Positions 9,221 to 17,489 of a DNA stretch of 53,770 nt are shown here, piece after piece. The first letter of the stretch is position 1; each line of letters starts with the position of its first letter. Under the pieces are notes generated by a model that saw only the letters and a program-made list of their open reading frames with translations, had not been told where the DNA came from and searched no databases. The position numbers and the translations under genes were made by a program. The DNA comes from Oligoflexales bacterium (GTDB lineage: Bacteria; Bdellovibrionota_B; Oligoflexia; Oligoflexales; RGVZ01): contig CANJZQ010000014.1 in the NCBI GenBank assembly GCA_947479535.1, positions 1 through 53,770 of the forward strand, written 5' to 3'.

Positions 9221-10141
9221 TCAGTGCCCTTCCAGAAATTTAGAGGCCTGAATGGCAGCTTGGCATCCAAGGCCTGCGGCCGTGATGGCTTGCTTGAACA
9301 GAGGATCTGCAATATCGCCGGCCGCAAAAACACCAGGTGTCTTCGTGGCCGTGTGATTGGTCGTCTTGATGTAGCCGTGGGAATCGGTGTCGACCCAAGG
9401 TTTGAACAAGTCTGAATTGGGTTTGTGACCGATTGCCATGAACAAGGAAGTTGTTTCAAGGTTTTTGGTTTCGCCCGTTTCTGCATGTTTCAACTTAAGA
9501 CCGGTGAGCCCGGTCTCGTCTGAGATGGTGTCTTCAACAATCCACGGGGTCATGATTTTTATTTTTGGGTTGGCCCGCGCCCGTTCCGCCATGATTTTTG
9601 AGGCGCGGAAGTCGTTACGGCGGTGAATCAGGATCACTTCAGAGCAAATTTTAGAAAGGTAGTTGGCCTCTTCCATGGCAGAGTCACCGCCACCGGCTAC
9701 TACGACACGCTTGTTGCGATAGAAAAATCCGTCGCAGGTGGCGCAGGTCGAAAGGCCCCGGCCCATCAATTTTGATTCACTTTTGAGGCCAAGGGTTTTG
9801 GCTGTTGCCCCCGTGGCAATGATCACTGTCTTGGACTCGATCAGATGATCTCCAGCCCAAAGTTTAAGCGGCTGGGAAGAAAAGTCGACCTTGGTGATTT
9901 CCTCGTAGTTGATCTTTGTTCCGAAGCGTTCTGCCTGGGCCGTCATATCCGTCATGAGCTTTGGGCCAAGAATGCCGTGTTCAAAACCCGGAAAATTTTC
10001 CACCTCAGTGGTCGTGGTCAATTGGCCGCCGTGCTGGACTCCCGCATAAACAACTGGGTTTAAGGCTGCGCGCGCCGCATAAATGGCCGCGGTAAGACCC
10101 GCAGGGCCGGTACCGATGATGGTGACTTCGTTGGTAGACAT
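9221..10141 (-). CDS. trxB: Thioredoxin-disulfide reductase
   Basis: A 306-residue FAD- and NADPH-dependent reductase of thioredoxin. It has the N-terminal FAD site IGTGPAGLTAAIYAAR, the redox-active CATC (C133, C136), the NADPH site VVVAGGGDSAMEEA with HRRNDFRAS, and the C-terminal FAD motif GVFAAGDIADP. Length is typical (about 310). It is the first gene of the trxB-mrp-DUF971 run and diverges from the D,D-peptidase gene across about 190 bp. Confidence 0.96.
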   Translation of the reverse strand: MSTNEVTIIGTGPAGLTAAIYAARAALNPVVYAGVQHGGQLTTTTEVENFPGFEHGILGPKLMTDMTAQAERFGTKINYEEITKVDFSSQPLKLWAGDHLIESKTVIIATGATAKTLGLKSESKLMGRGLSTCATCDGFFYRNKRVVVAGGGDSAMEEANYLSKICSEVILIHRRNDFRASKIMAERARANPKIKIMTPWIVEDTISDETGLTGLKLKHAETGETKNLETTSLFMAIGHKPNSDLFKPWVDTDSHGYIKTTNHTATKTPGVFAAGDIADPLFKQAITAAGLGCQAAIQASKFLEGH

Positions 10142-10274
10142 TTATTCGTACCCCTATTTCCCGGCGTTTTTGCCTGAAATTCTATTTGGAGGATAGAGAA
10201 ATGAAGGGCGATTGATAAGGACTTTCAACATGTTCCGAAGGTTGTGTGCAAAAAATAGTCAGATCTTAATCTGG

Positions 10275-10302
10275 TTGGCTGACTGGCCGATCTCATTATA
10301 GG
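10275..10302 (+). promoter_or_regulatory. Possible sigma-70 promoter upstream of D,D-peptidase operon
   Basis: TTGGCT (10275-10280) and TATAGG (10297-10302) are 16 nt apart in the trxB/peptidase intergenic region, about 30 nt before the start codon at 10331. Each box matches 4 of 6 consensus bases, so this is only a weak call. Confidence 0.3.
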
Positions 10303-10330
10303 ATGGTTGGAAAGACCATAGGGGCCTGAC

Positions 10331-11284
10331 ATGTTGTGCAAATTTTTTGCAACGGCATCGCATTCGGTGACGATACCCGCACTGCTCGTGGGTTTGGCGT
10401 CGGCTGTGGCTTTGCCATTTTCGCCAGCTTTTGGTGCTTCCCGCCCCGACGTCAAGAGCCCCAGCGTGGTCGTTTTGTCTTGGGATCAAGGCAAGATCTT
10501 GTACGAACGCAATGCCGACGAAGTTCGTCCCATCGCCAGCCTGTCCAAGATGTTTGCCAGCTTTGTGATCGACGACGAATGCAAGATTGACTGGAATTCT
10601 TTACACGAGATGTCGCCAGAAAACCGCGAAGCCGCCCGCGGCGGGGATTCCTCGAAGCTCAAGACCGGTTGGAAATTCTCGGTCGAGGATCTGATGCATG
10701 CTGCACTCATGCGCAGCGACAACCGGGCCTTTCCGGCCTTGGCTGAAGCCTGTGGCATGACACCCCTTCAACTTGGCGAACGCATGACCTCGCGTGCCCG
10801 CGAATTAGGCTTGGCCAAGACGGTTTTCTCCGAGCCGACGGGATTGTCTCCCAATAATGTTTCTACAGCCCACGAAGTTGCCCTGATGCTGCAGGAAGTT
10901 ACCAAAAGACCGCGTTTGCAGGCTATCATGGCCAAGCGCTCCTATTGGATGACCGCTCATCTGCCTGGCGGGAAAAGAACCCAGCGTTACGAAATTCGTA
11001 ACACCGACCGTTTGCTGCAAAGCCGGGATTTCAGTGTGATCGGCGGCAAGACGGGGTTCACCAATCTGGCTCGCTACTGCCTCGCCGTTGCGGTGAGGAC
11101 CGTTGAGCACGGCGATCTGGGCATGGTGCTGATGGGCGCAGAAGGTAAACTGACACGTTTTGCTGACGTACGACGGATTTATCAATGGCTGAAGAAAAAC
11201 AATACCGTGGCGGCACTCAACCAGATCAAGCAGCCCAGTCAGTCCCGCAGCAGCGATGCGCCTCTCAAGGATGCGTCCCTCTGA
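10331..11284 (+). CDS. D-alanyl-D-alanine carboxypeptidase/endopeptidase, S11 (PBP7-like)
   Basis: A 317-residue low-molecular-weight penicillin-binding protein. A signal peptide (cleavage probably after AFG, residues 33-35) exports it to the periplasm. All three active-site motifs are present: S70-x-x-K73 (SLSK), S129-D-N131 and K240-T-G242 (GGKTGF). The size and absence of a C-terminal amphipathic anchor domain are closer to PBP7/PbpG endopeptidases than to PBP5. ATG 10331 is preceded by GGGG at a workable distance. It overlaps or abuts a second D,D-peptidase gene, so the pair acts on peptidoglycan together. Confidence 0.9.
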   Translation: MLCKFFATASHSVTIPALLVGLASAVALPFSPAFGASRPDVKSPSVVVLSWDQGKILYERNADEVRPIASLSKMFASFVIDDECKIDWNSLHEMSPENREAARGGDSSKLKTGWKFSVEDLMHAALMRSDNRAFPALAEACGMTPLQLGERMTSRARELGLAKTVFSEPTGLSPNNVSTAHEVALMLQEVTKRPRLQAIMAKRSYWMTAHLPGGKRTQRYEIRNTDRLLQSRDFSVIGGKTGFTNLARYCLAVAVRTVEHGDLGMVLMGAEGKLTRFADVRRIYQWLKKNNTVAALNQIKQPSQSRSSDAPLKDASL

Positions 11285-12747
11285 CGCGAACCTGTACGAC
11301 ATCCTTCTGGACTTTGCTGTTCCTTTGCCTGATGCAGGTTGCCGCTGCTAATAAACCTGCCGCTTTGGCAAAACACTTCGAGACGAAAAACAAGTCGGTG
11401 CGACAGAGCATCAAGTTTGTTCGCGTCTCTGATGGTTCCTTAATTTACCAGTACGAACCCCAACTGCGACTTTCTCCGGCGTCGGTGACCAAGCTTGTCA
11501 CTGCGGCCGCAGCCCTGAGTAAATTTGGCCCGGCGCATACTTTTACAACACGGTTTCTCCACTCCGGGCAGCGCAAGGGATCTGTGATTTCCGGAAATCT
11601 ATTTGCCGTGGGTGATGGTGATCCCCTCTTGATCTCCGAAAAAATGTGGCAGGTGGCTGCCGATTTGCGGGCCATGGGAATCAACCAAATTGACGGCGAC
11701 ATCGTCGTCGACAATTCGCTGTTTGATGGCGAAACACGAGATGAGAGCCGCGAGGAGGGTGCCAGATCCTCTTCCAACGCCTACGACGCGCCAGTCAGCG
11801 CCTTTGCAGTCAATTTCAATACGGTCGCCATTACCATCAGTCCTGCAGAAAAGTCGGGCACTGCAGCCCTGATTCACACAGACCCGGTTGATTTAGACGG
11901 TCTAAAGATCGAGAGTTCGGCAAAGACGACGCCCCCGGGGAGTGATTCCAAACTGGCGGCGGCACGGATCGGGTCAGAGGGGCAGACGCCTCTTTTGCGG
12001 GTGTCAGGCAATATCGCAGCAGACAGTGAACCGAAGAAAATATACCGCTCGATGGTAAATCCAGGTCGCTTGGCCGGAGAATATTTGCGGGCTTTCCTGA
12101 AGGATGCAGGAATCGCCACAACCGGGCGCGTCAGGACCGGCAAGGCGTCTGGGGATGAGCGCACCTTGCTCACCGTACCGTCTTACGACATGCGCCGCAT
12201 TGTCAGTGGGCTGAATACGTATTCCAACAATTTTATTGGCGACATGCTGACCAAGCGTTTTGCTGCCGGTGGGTCCCAGCCGGGATCAATGTATCGCGGT
12301 GCCAAAGTGTTGCGTGAATACCTGACGCAAGAAGTTGGGCTCAAGGAAGGATTTGCGATTGAAAATGGTTCTGGCCTTTCGATTGAAAATCGATTGAGCG
12401 CAGACGACATTGTCCGCTTGTTGCTCCACGTTGAAAAAGACATGGCAATCTTTCCTGATTTTCTAGCCAGCTTGCCTTCTTATGGGTGGGAAGGTTCTTT
12501 GAAAAAACGCATGAAGGGGTCTGACCGTGAACAAGTTGGCAGCATGATCCGGGCAAAATCCGGGACATTGAGTGAACCAATTACGGTCTCCTGCCTCGCT
12601 GGTTTCTTAAAGCACCCCAAACACGGGTTAATCGCTTTTGCCGTTCTCGAAAACGGCATTTCAGGGAAGTCTCAGCCATCCGTGTCATCACTGCGCAGCC
12701 AGCAGGATGCGGCATTGGCTGCATTGCTGAAAATGCCGCTGGAGTGA
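11281..12747 (+). CDS. dacB: D-alanyl-D-alanine carboxypeptidase/endopeptidase, S13 (PBP4/DacB)
   Basis: A PBP4-type enzyme of about 488 residues. Motifs are S68-x-x-K71 (SVTK, in SPASVTKLVTAAAAL), YSNN (SxN) and KSGTL (KTG equivalent), with the long S13 insert between the first two. The open frame begins at ATG 11185, 100 nt inside the upstream gene. That start would put about 32 polar residues before the signal peptide and has no good ribosome site. I chose CTG 11281: AAGGA lies 9 nt upstream, the codon overlaps the upstream TGA (CTGA), and the result is a textbook signal peptide (TRTCTTSFWTLLFLCLMQVAAA). The start remains uncertain; the function does not. Confidence 0.92.
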   Translation: MTRTCTTSFWTLLFLCLMQVAAANKPAALAKHFETKNKSVRQSIKFVRVSDGSLIYQYEPQLRLSPASVTKLVTAAAALSKFGPAHTFTTRFLHSGQRKGSVISGNLFAVGDGDPLLISEKMWQVAADLRAMGINQIDGDIVVDNSLFDGETRDESREEGARSSSNAYDAPVSAFAVNFNTVAITISPAEKSGTAALIHTDPVDLDGLKIESSAKTTPPGSDSKLAAARIGSEGQTPLLRVSGNIAADSEPKKIYRSMVNPGRLAGEYLRAFLKDAGIATTGRVRTGKASGDERTLLTVPSYDMRRIVSGLNTYSNNFIGDMLTKRFAAGGSQPGSMYRGAKVLREYLTQEVGLKEGFAIENGSGLSIENRLSADDIVRLLLHVEKDMAIFPDFLASLPSYGWEGSLKKRMKGSDREQVGSMIRAKSGTLSEPITVSCLAGFLKHPKHGLIAFAVLENGISGKSQPSVSSLRSQQDAALAALLKMPLE

Positions 12748-12906
12748 CTAGAAATTTGACAGGTTTCTGAAACTGAGTTCGCCCCACAAATTCAAGTCAC
12801 GGTAATTATTCACTGAATTCTGAAATGAACCGCTCATTCCTGCGCCCGCTTCTTGCATAACCTATCCAGGTCAAGGCCCGCTCTGGTGGCTTTGAGGGGG
12901 GTTGCC

Positions 12907-13764
12907 GTGCGGCATCATTTGCAGAAAAATTTTTGGTTTGCGCTGCTTGTTGCGGTGGCGATTCCATTTGGCTGCGGCGCACCCACGAAAAAGGCATCGG
13001 ATGTTGTAGGAATGTTTCAGCGAGAGCCTCAAAAAATTCGTGAGGTTGCCTCTGGCTTGTGTGAGCAGCTTGCTGATGCGACAGAAGCTCCTTCTTTGCG
13101 ATCAGTCAAATTGACTTTGGCCCAGTGCATGGCAGTCGATGAGAAACCCCAAGAGCTATCCCAATCCAAAGAGCTTGAGTTCGTAAAGATAGATCAGAAA
13201 AGATTTGTTTCCGAACAATCCAACGATCCGAATCCAGTATTATACGTTCAGACGCGTGGGCAAGTTTGGCTCAATCACTCGATGCTGCGGCTGACCCAGA
13301 AACTAATTCGGGCGATACGAGATGCTGAGGCCAATGGAACGAGCGCCATCCTGCCAAACATGAACGCATCAGCGGCAGAAAGTGACATCCTGCGCTTGTC
13401 GTTTACTGAAATCCAAAAGACGACCCTCGATGATTCAGGGACCAGGCTCAATTCTTCAATTGAACTCAACGGCCGCGGAGCGGTCACAATCCAGAACGTG
13501 TTTGTGACGGAAGGGCGAATATTTAATGATTCCATTGCCCTTGAGGTCAACACACGCGAAGACAGTCCTTTCGAAAAATCCCTGTTGAAACGTATGAACG
13601 CTGTCGTCTTGATCATTCCTTTTGGTGACGACGTGTACGTGGACATGGTGGTTGACCTGCATATCAACTCCTTCGGCGCAGACCGGTTGGTGGCAGAACA
13701 AGTCACGTATGCGCTTGCAGTGGGAATTAAAGCTGGACTTGATGCACTGATCAAATTGGACTGA
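12907..13764 (+). CDS. Unrecognised exported protein, probable lipoprotein
   Basis: I do not recognise this 285-residue protein. GTG 12907 follows a GAGGGGGG ribosome site; a TTG at 12853 gives a longer, less likely reading. A hydrophobic signal (about residues 8-22) ends in FGCG, a loose lipobox. The rest is soluble and mixed alpha/beta, with a C-terminal part predicted to contain several strands (VDMVVDLHINSFG). It lies 3 nt before the next lipoprotein gene, and a third lipoprotein follows, so this looks like an operon of envelope proteins. No enzymatic motif is visible. Confidence 0.75.
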   Translation: MRHHLQKNFWFALLVAVAIPFGCGAPTKKASDVVGMFQREPQKIREVASGLCEQLADATEAPSLRSVKLTLAQCMAVDEKPQELSQSKELEFVKIDQKRFVSEQSNDPNPVLYVQTRGQVWLNHSMLRLTQKLIRAIRDAEANGTSAILPNMNASAAESDILRLSFTEIQKTTLDDSGTRLNSSIELNGRGAVTIQNVFVTEGRIFNDSIALEVNTREDSPFEKSLLKRMNAVVLIIPFGDDVYVDMVVDLHINSFGADRLVAEQVTYALAVGIKAGLDALIKLD

Positions 13765-13767
13765 ACC

Positions 13768-14688
13768 ATGAATTTTATGAATCGCACATCAAGGATGTTA
13801 GGGGCATTCCTGCTCCTGGTTGGCAGTTCCTGCCATAATCAGGATGATGATGTTTTCCTGGATCCGGCTGGACATAGAATTCGGGCTCACAACAACACAG
13901 AATCATCGCGGCCTGCGCCTTATGTTCCCGTTTCCATTGCAACTGCGACCTACCGGGTCAGGGTCTTTGGCCAGTCTGGCGCGGAGCTTTGTTCCGGTGC
14001 CGTTGATTTGGAACTTATGAGTGATCTGGGGTTTGGTCCTGCAAATGGTGGGATGATTTGCGTCGGCCAGAAGATCGACTTTGGTCGGATGCTCCGTGGA
14101 CTATCGGGGAACTCGGCACCTGAAATTGATGTTTTGGCCGATGGTTTGATGATTCGCGTCAGGACAATCGGTGGAGTCGCTTTTAATCCACCAAGGCCGC
14201 TTATTCTTGGGCCAATGGTGCAAGATACAGCACCATTTATTGGCCTAAACCAGACCAGCCAGCATCAGGCAACCTGGAAAAATCCAGAGACGGGTAAAAC
14301 GGTCAATTCATCTGGAACAACTGTGGTGCGCGTGATCGGTGTCAATGAACGATACGACTCATCTTTCCTCGGCAAACGGTTTGACCGGATCCTGCACTGG
14401 GAAATGACGTCGACTGGATACGATGGCATTCCAAAAAGTGATGCGATGATTTTCGACCGGATTGAGATGCTCTGGAATGCCCGCCCCTTGGTCATTCCAA
14501 AAATTGTGATTCAAGGCAACGTCAGCAGTTTCATTTCGCAGGACTCATCTCAAAGCGGCCTTGGAGCCGGCGGCGGGATTTTTGGTGGTGGCAGCCCTGG
14601 AGGTGGACAAGTATTCGGTATTATTAGAGATCTTTGGGCTGGTCGCGTTCGGATCGAGTTTGAAGCGACGCGTTTTGAAGGCCTCTAG
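13768..14688 (+). CDS. Unrecognised lipoprotein
   Basis: A 306-residue protein with signal peptide and lipobox VGSSC (lipidation near C22), then an acidic linker (HNQDDDVF). The remainder is rich in beta-prone segments and ends with a glycine-rich loop (GAGGGIFGGGSPGGG) before a short C-terminal strand. No family is recognised. It is the second member of the three-lipoprotein run and starts 3 nt after the previous stop, consistent with translational coupling. Confidence 0.75.
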   Translation: MNFMNRTSRMLGAFLLLVGSSCHNQDDDVFLDPAGHRIRAHNNTESSRPAPYVPVSIATATYRVRVFGQSGAELCSGAVDLELMSDLGFGPANGGMICVGQKIDFGRMLRGLSGNSAPEIDVLADGLMIRVRTIGGVAFNPPRPLILGPMVQDTAPFIGLNQTSQHQATWKNPETGKTVNSSGTTVVRVIGVNERYDSSFLGKRFDRILHWEMTSTGYDGIPKSDAMIFDRIEMLWNARPLVIPKIVIQGNVSSFISQDSSQSGLGAGGGIFGGGSPGGGQVFGIIRDLWAGRVRIEFEATRFEGL

Positions 14689-14740
14689 TCAGTATTCCCC
14701 CCTGAAATTCCGATAAGCCCGGTAACCATACCGAGGTTTT

Positions 14741-15757
14741 ATGATCAAGATCCGATCAGGTGGCATCCGTCCACGAGTGGCTTGCCTTGCAATCACGCTA
14801 AGCGTTTTTGTTTTGTCTTGTGGCAAGTCTGTGCAAGTGGAACGCCAGTCAAGTCAAAGCGGACAAGTTGGTAGCGGCAATGCTGCTGCATTCAACCTCG
14901 GTGCCGGTATTCCTTCCATATGTCAGGAAGTTCAGGATCAGCCGATTAGCACGGACGGCATCAGCGGCATCATTGCTATCATGCAAAAAAGCTTGCTCGA
15001 TGCCGGCCAGTCCCAGCGTAAAGTTTGCCTTCAGTGTCGACCGCGGGAGTTGATGCGAACAAAGTGTTTCGATGTGGACGTCGGTCCGCTGGAAGTAGTC
15101 TGCAGGCATAACGAGCTCGAGGCTCGCGCGCAAGGTATCGAACTCAGTGTCGTTTGCAAAAGTGGCCAGGCTAAAAATGAAACTAAGGAAGTTCGTTTCG
15201 ATTTGAAACCAAATCGACTCGAGCAAGTCCTTGCGAATCTGCCCATTTTCGCTCTGCTGGTCCAAACTCAAATCGTTCCGAAACTTGCGTCGGGATCCAA
15301 GCGTTTGCTTGTGGCATCTTCGGCGATAGAGTTTGCGATGAACCATGCAAGGCCAGTACTTCTCGGGCAAGGGTTTGATCCGGCGGCAGATTTCTTGGTG
15401 GCAAAGGCTGATGCACTTCGGAGACTGACCAACAACGGTCTTGCTTTGACCGACGCTCAGAAAGGTGTCGTTCGTCAGACATCGCTAAAATTATTCAGTG
15501 ATTTATCGACGATTGCGTCGAAATCGGATTCCATCGATCCAAATGATCTCGCTTCCCTTTCGGCAGCGATCTTTGAACAGATTCCGGAATTGAAGTCGTA
15601 CGGGTTTGTCTTGCCGTTCTTGTTCTCGGATGGTGGAGAGGCAATGCTTCCTCAAACTTTTATTGCTGCACTCCCGCAGAGTGTCATCGCGTCATTTGTT
15701 CAAGGCTTGTTGCCACAACCATCGGCACCGGCCCCGACTCCAGCCCAGGGCGAATAA
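14741..15757 (+). CDS. Unrecognised lipoprotein with proline-rich tail
   Basis: A 338-residue protein with a signal peptide ending in LSCG (lipidation at about C27). It contains several cysteines in the first half, including CLQC and a C-R-H segment near residues 98-125 that could form disulfides. The second half is helical, and the C-terminus is proline-rich (PQPSAPAPTPAQGE). GAGG lies 6 nt before ATG 14741. Family unknown. It is the last gene of the lipoprotein run and is followed by a strong hairpin. Confidence 0.75.
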   Translation: MIKIRSGGIRPRVACLAITLSVFVLSCGKSVQVERQSSQSGQVGSGNAAAFNLGAGIPSICQEVQDQPISTDGISGIIAIMQKSLLDAGQSQRKVCLQCRPRELMRTKCFDVDVGPLEVVCRHNELEARAQGIELSVVCKSGQAKNETKEVRFDLKPNRLEQVLANLPIFALLVQTQIVPKLASGSKRLLVASSAIEFAMNHARPVLLGQGFDPAADFLVAKADALRRLTNNGLALTDAQKGVVRQTSLKLFSDLSTIASKSDSIDPNDLASLSAAIFEQIPELKSYGFVLPFLFSDGGEAMLPQTFIAALPQSVIASFVQGLLPQPSAPAPTPAQGE

Positions 15758-15760
15758 GAA

Positions 15761-15793
15761 GCCGGATCAACGGTTGATACCCGTTGATCCGGC
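15761..15793. terminator. Bidirectional hairpin between convergent genes
   Basis: A perfect 13-bp stem (GCCGGATCAACGG / CCGTTGATCCGGC) encloses a 7-nt loop, 3 nt after the lipoprotein stop and 21 nt from the metalloprotease stop. The following bases (plus strand CTTAATTTTCC a little downstream; minus strand TTCTTATTC) are only moderately T-rich. It is the best terminator candidate in the window. Confidence 0.7.
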
Positions 15794-15814
15794 GTGAACC
15801 ATCTTAATTTTCCT

Positions 15815-17266
15815 CTAGTGGTTCATGAGAACGTAAGCTTGACTTGAGGCGACTTTAAGGCCGGACAAAAGTGCGGCTTGGTTGGCGCCCGTGTAATTGG
15901 CCGTGATGAACGAAGATTGCTGTCCCATGGCGCTCAACAAGGCCGGTGCCGTGGTGACTGAACCAAGGTTGTAAGCATTGACGTATGACGGCAACTGGCC
16001 CGCGATCTGTGCCGGGTCAGGAAGAGCGCCCTGGCCGGACAAATTCATTCCCAGCATCTGCATGATCATTGCCATCAATGGTGCCAAAGAGCTTTGCGCC
16101 CCCGTCATTGCAGCCGGGATGCTGGCATAGCCTCCGAACGCAGCAAGGGCTGCCATCGAGGCGATACTTGCTGGGTTGAATCCAGCGATGCCTGATGCTC
16201 CGGCGAATCCGGGTGCTGCCATGCTCACCATGGAATTGATCTTGTCGATACCAGGGAGTGCGCCGAGGACCGCCATGTAGTTTCCGCCTGGAAAAGCCGA
16301 AGTGGTGCCGTTGCTCATCCCCGGGATCATCGAGGCAAATCCAGGAAGCAGGGTCATGATGTTCATGATCTGATTTGGCTGAATTTGACCAAGAAGTCCG
16401 CCGAGGGTCGATATTCCACTAAAGAGACCCCCACCGGAAATTGACCCACTGCCCGAGCTGGATCCGTTGTTCACGCTACCGGGAACCGTTGCGTTGTTGG
16501 AGCCGGATGGATCTGCAAAGCCAGGCTTTGTGCCGACATTTCGGCGAAGCATCGCAGGACCGTCTTGCATGTCTGTGCCATTGACCACCTGGCTGATGGC
16601 AAACTCAAGGTCATTGCCTTGCGCAGACGGATGCATCAGATCCTTGACGTTGACGGTGTGATCCAAACCAAAGCTATGGCCGGCCTCATGGGCAACTGTG
16701 TCTGCGATGACTCCAATATTGGTTTCATACTTTGTGAACGCAAAACCAATGTCGTTCAAATTCTGGTTGCCATCGTCAAAGGGCGCTATTCCAAGAGTGG
16801 ACTGACTTTCGGTGCATCCAAGGGAGCCGTAGGAACCGCCGACGTACATTGTCGTGTAGTCCCCCGAAACCGGCGCGGTTGCCGTAACAGCCAATTCAAC
16901 ACCGGCGGTCTCAAAATGAATTGAGACGCGTGAGACGATCTCGTCGCGGTCTGCCGGGGACAGCCCGGACTCGGGAAGGTTGGAGAGGGCAGAGCACGCA
17001 ATGAAGCTCTGGCCCCGGTTGAAGCCCTTCTCAATCATGCCACCGTCAAAGTTGATGTAGAGCGTCTTCGGCGCGGATGCCGATGCCAGCCCAAGCTTGT
17101 TGACCTTCTCAGCCATCAGCGCATCGTAGTAACCCTTTGGCGGGATCACCTTGTCGTGGCAGCCTTCGCTGTCCCTTGCCTTGAACTCCCCTGGGTTGAC
17201 CCCACAGGCCGCCAGAAGCAGCGTTAAACCCGCCGCTCCCGCTGGAAATACACGTGTTGTTCTCAT
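15815..17266 (-). CDS. Matrixin-like zinc metalloprotease lipoprotein with Gly/Ala/Met-rich tail
   Basis: A 483-residue lipoprotein (lipobox LAAC, C21). The protease domain spans about residues 60-225 with the metzincin signature H193-E-A-G-H197-S-F-G-L-D-H203 and a Met-turn at M211 (LMHPS), so zinc coordination and catalysis look intact. A Ser/Gly/Asn linker (about 255-285) leads to a ~200-residue tail rich in Ala, Gly, Met, Pro and Ile without obvious motifs; it may be a membrane-associating or self-assembling segment. The start ATG 17266 has GAGGAG 8 nt upstream. It probably cleaves proteins at the cell surface or in the periplasm. Confidence 0.85.
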   Translation of the reverse strand: MRTTRVFPAGAAGLTLLLAACGVNPGEFKARDSEGCHDKVIPPKGYYDALMAEKVNKLGLASASAPKTLYINFDGGMIEKGFNRGQSFIACSALSNLPESGLSPADRDEIVSRVSIHFETAGVELAVTATAPVSGDYTTMYVGGSYGSLGCTESQSTLGIAPFDDGNQNLNDIGFAFTKYETNIGVIADTVAHEAGHSFGLDHTVNVKDLMHPSAQGNDLEFAISQVVNGTDMQDGPAMLRRNVGTKPGFADPSGSNNATVPGSVNNGSSSGSGSISGGGLFSGISTLGGLLGQIQPNQIMNIMTLLPGFASMIPGMSNGTTSAFPGGNYMAVLGALPGIDKINSMVSMAAPGFAGASGIAGFNPASIASMAALAAFGGYASIPAAMTGAQSSLAPLMAMIMQMLGMNLSGQGALPDPAQIAGQLPSYVNAYNLGSVTTAPALLSAMGQQSSFITANYTGANQAALLSGLKVASSQAYVLMNH

Positions 17267-17382
17267 GCTTTAGGCTCCTCTAAAAGTTAGATCACAGGCG
17301 CTTTCGCCGGCTCCTCCGTCCGTAAACCTATGTCACGGCGGCTCCCGGCAAGTTGAGGATTGGTCGGACTTGGGTAACAATG

Positions 17383-17428
17383 GTTGAGTAAAAATGCTCA
17401 ACACGCCAAAAGCACAGTGTTTTTTGGC
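17383..17428. promoter_or_regulatory. Two consecutive inverted repeats upstream of the FAD dehydrogenase gene
   Basis: GTTGAG/CTCAAC (17383-17402, 8-nt loop) is followed directly by GCCAAAA/TTTTGGC (17405-17428). They lie in the 223-bp spacer between the divergent metalloprotease and FAD dehydrogenase genes and could be operators or leader hairpins. The rest of the spacer shows no convincing promoter to me. Confidence 0.35.
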
Positions 17429-17489
17429 CAGACTTTGTAGTTCATCAAGTACCGCCAATTATTCTTGCGAGGGATTTCAGGAGATGAAT

